DNA from: Ruegeria sp. TM1040
GTDB taxonomy: Bacteria > Pseudomonadota > Alphaproteobacteria > Rhodobacterales > Rhodobacteraceae
Direction of reading: 5' to 3'
DNA: 64,000 nucleotides
NCBI RefSeq assembly: GCF_000014065.1
Contig: NC_008044.1
Span: forward strand, 1,511,501-1,575,500
In this document: positions 62,847 through 64,000 of the stretch, one piece after another
How positions within the stretch are numbered: the stretch's first letter is position 1
Layout: each line of letters opens with the position of its first letter
Made by a program: the position numbers and the translations under genes
The notes under the pieces: generated by a model
The model's database searches: none
Seen by the model: the letters and a program-made list of their open reading frames with translations, nothing else
What the model was told of the DNA's origin: nothing

Positions 62847-64000
62847 CTAGAGGTCAACAACCTTCACCTGCTGGCCTTTGGCCGCGAGCGCAATCTCTCC
62901 ATTGCACAGGCGCAACGCATCCGCGCCAAAGACCTCGTGCCGCCAGCCTTTTAGCGCAGGAACATCGCGCTCCCCGGCGGCGATTGCATCCAGATCCGCC
63001 GAAGGGGCGATCAGTTTCGCCGCCACGCCAGAGGTCTCGGTCTTGGCCTTGAGCAGGACCCGCAGCAGATCGGCAAGTGCGCCATTGATCTGCATTTTCT
63101 CGCGCGAGCGATCCGCCTGAGGCATGTCGTCCTGCGGACAGTTCACACCGCGCTCGACCGCTTTTAGAATGCCTTCGGCAATGGCGCCTTTGCGCGCCTC
63201 CCGCAGCAACAGGCGTGATCCCCCCAGATCCGACGCGGTCCGGGGCTTGGTGGAAGCCAGTTCCACCAGGGCATCATCCTTGTAGACGCGATTGCGCGGC
63301 ACATTGTTGGTTTGCGCATATTCTTCGCGAAAGGCCGCCAGCTCGCGCACCACTGCAAGGAAACGCCCGGAGTTGGTGCGGGTTTTCACCCGGCGCCAAG
63401 CCTCACGCGGCTGAATGTTATAGGTTGCGGGGTCGGTCAGGACCTGCAACTCCTCGGCAACCCAATGGCTGCGCTTGGTCTTGTCGAGCTCTTTGCGCAG
63501 ATGCTCGTATATCTGGCGCAGATGGGTGACATCCGCCAGAGCATAAGTCTTTTGCGCATCCGAGAGTGGACGGCGGGACCAGTCTGTAAAGCGGGATGTC
63601 TTATCAAGGCCTTGCTTGCAAATCTTGCGCACCAGCGTCTCGTAGCCGACCTGCTCGCCAAAGCCGCACACCATGGCCGCAACCTGGGTGTCAAACAGCG
63701 GTTTTGGAAAAACGCCCGCATCCACCCAGAAAATCTCCAGATCCTGCCGCGCGGCGTGAAAGACCTTTACCACATCCTCATTGCGGAAAAGCTCGTACAA
63801 GGGTTCGAGCGACAAATCCCCGGAAAGCGGGTCAACCAGCACGGCGTCGGTTTCCCCATCACCGCGATAGGCAATCTGGATCAGGCAAAGCTTAGAGTAA
63901 TAGGTGCGCTCTCGCAGAAACTCGGTGTCCACCGTCACATAAGGGTATTTCGCGGCCTCTTGGCAAAAGGCGCGCAGCTCGTCGGTGGTGGTCAGAGTTT
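62847..64000 (-). CDS. rnd: Ribonuclease D (5' end outside window)
   Basis: The 3'-to-5' exoribonuclease of the DEDD family that trims tRNA and other RNA ends. The catalytic residues are in VTVDTEFLRERTYY (D and E), VFHAARQDLEIF (D) and KTYALADVTHLRQIYEHL (D and Tyr). The HRDC region covers the part beginning about RPRTASDLGG and a second repeat is C-terminal. The frame is open to the window end: residues before the first GTG read TLTTTDELRAFCQEAAKYPY, the usual RNase D N-terminus, so the start codon is just outside. Confidence 0.95.
   Translation of the reverse strand, partial: TLTTTDELRAFCQEAAKYPYVTVDTEFLRERTYYSKLCLIQIAYRGDGETDAVLVDPLSGDLSLEPLYELFRNEDVVKVFHAARQDLEIFWVDAGVFPKPLFDTQVAAMVCGFGEQVGYETLVRKICKQGLDKTSRFTDWSRRPLSDAQKTYALADVTHLRQIYEHLRKELDKTKRSHWVAEELQVLTDPATYNIQPREAWRRVKTRTNSGRFLAVVRELAAFREEYAQTNNVPRNRVYKDDALVELASTKPRTASDLGGSRLLLREARKGAIAEGILKAVERGVNCPQDDMPQADRSREKMQINGALADLLRVLLKAKTETSGVAAKLIAPSADLDAIAAGERDVPALKGWRHEVFGADALRLCNGEIALAAKGQQVKVVDL

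Overview
The window looks like chromosome of a marine alphaproteobacterium of the Rhodobacteraceae (Roseobacter group; Ruegeria, Phaeobacter or Tritonibacter would fit). The main reasons are a DMSP demethylase (DmdA) followed by the acryloyl-CoA reductase AcuI, a circularly permuted two-piece tmRNA whose tag reads ANDNRAPVALAA, an alpha-type SspB, the F1 inhibitor zeta protein (DUF1476), a TrgA protein, a DUF4169 protein and Hint_2 proteins. The DNA is GC-rich and gene-dense. I see no insertion sequence, prophage, CRISPR array or clear genomic island.

Layout. 1-5400: end of a dipeptide/oligopeptide-type ABC operon (binding protein, two permeases, one double-ATPase protein). 5400-12740: TPR-sulfotransferase-like protein, MauG/CcpA-like dihaem protein, small membrane protein, lytic transglycosylase, SSB, and a dimethylglycine-dehydrogenase-like FAD/GcvT enzyme. 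12940-19400: a leftward operon (49-aa membrane protein, periplasmic protein, XerD-type recombinase, CBS/DUF21 protein) divergent from aroK-aroB-nucleotidyltransferase. 19400-30000: Hint protein, enoyl-CoA-hydratase-like protein, inositol-phosphatase-family protein, tRNA-Ser(GGA), large MscS channel, cysteine synthase, TrgA, photolyase, class V aminotransferase. 30060-34590: the DMSP locus, with acuI, dmdA, DUF1326 and DUF2182 leftward and a divergent FadR-type GntR regulator, and a double TGTC-N-GAC operator between them. 34690-41750: tmRNA, NTF2-like protein, ChrA, SspB, a secreted protein, fumC-DUF4169, a second Hint protein, an RHH protein. 41750-49900: P450 plus membrane alpha/beta hydrolase, CcdA, TusA, RNase E, HAD phosphatase. 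49890-54860: DctB/DctD-like two-component pair and purQ-purS-purC. 55300-64000: F1 inhibitor zeta, an MprF-like membrane acyltransferase, a homocysteine methyltransferase, a radical SAM protein, a corrinoid protein with DUF1638, SufE, a lipoprotein and RNase D (cut by the window end).

How the genes may work together. DmdA moves a methyl group from DMSP to tetrahydrofolate. The zinc-type homocysteine methyltransferase, the free corrinoid protein and DUF1638 look like parts of a split cobalamin methionine synthase that would use methyl-THF. AcuI removes acryloyl-CoA from DMSP cleavage. Sulfur handling is also represented by cysteine synthase, TusA, CcdA and SufE. The tmRNA and SspB, 2.1 kb apart, are the tagging and delivery parts of trans-translation and ClpXP proteolysis.

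The best leads for something undescribed are the DUF2182-DUF1326 pair inside the DMSP operon, the split methionine synthase with DUF1638, a DctD-like regulator that has lost its GAFTGA loop, the two Hint proteins, and the P450-membrane hydrolase pair. All assignments come from reading the sequence; no database search was run.
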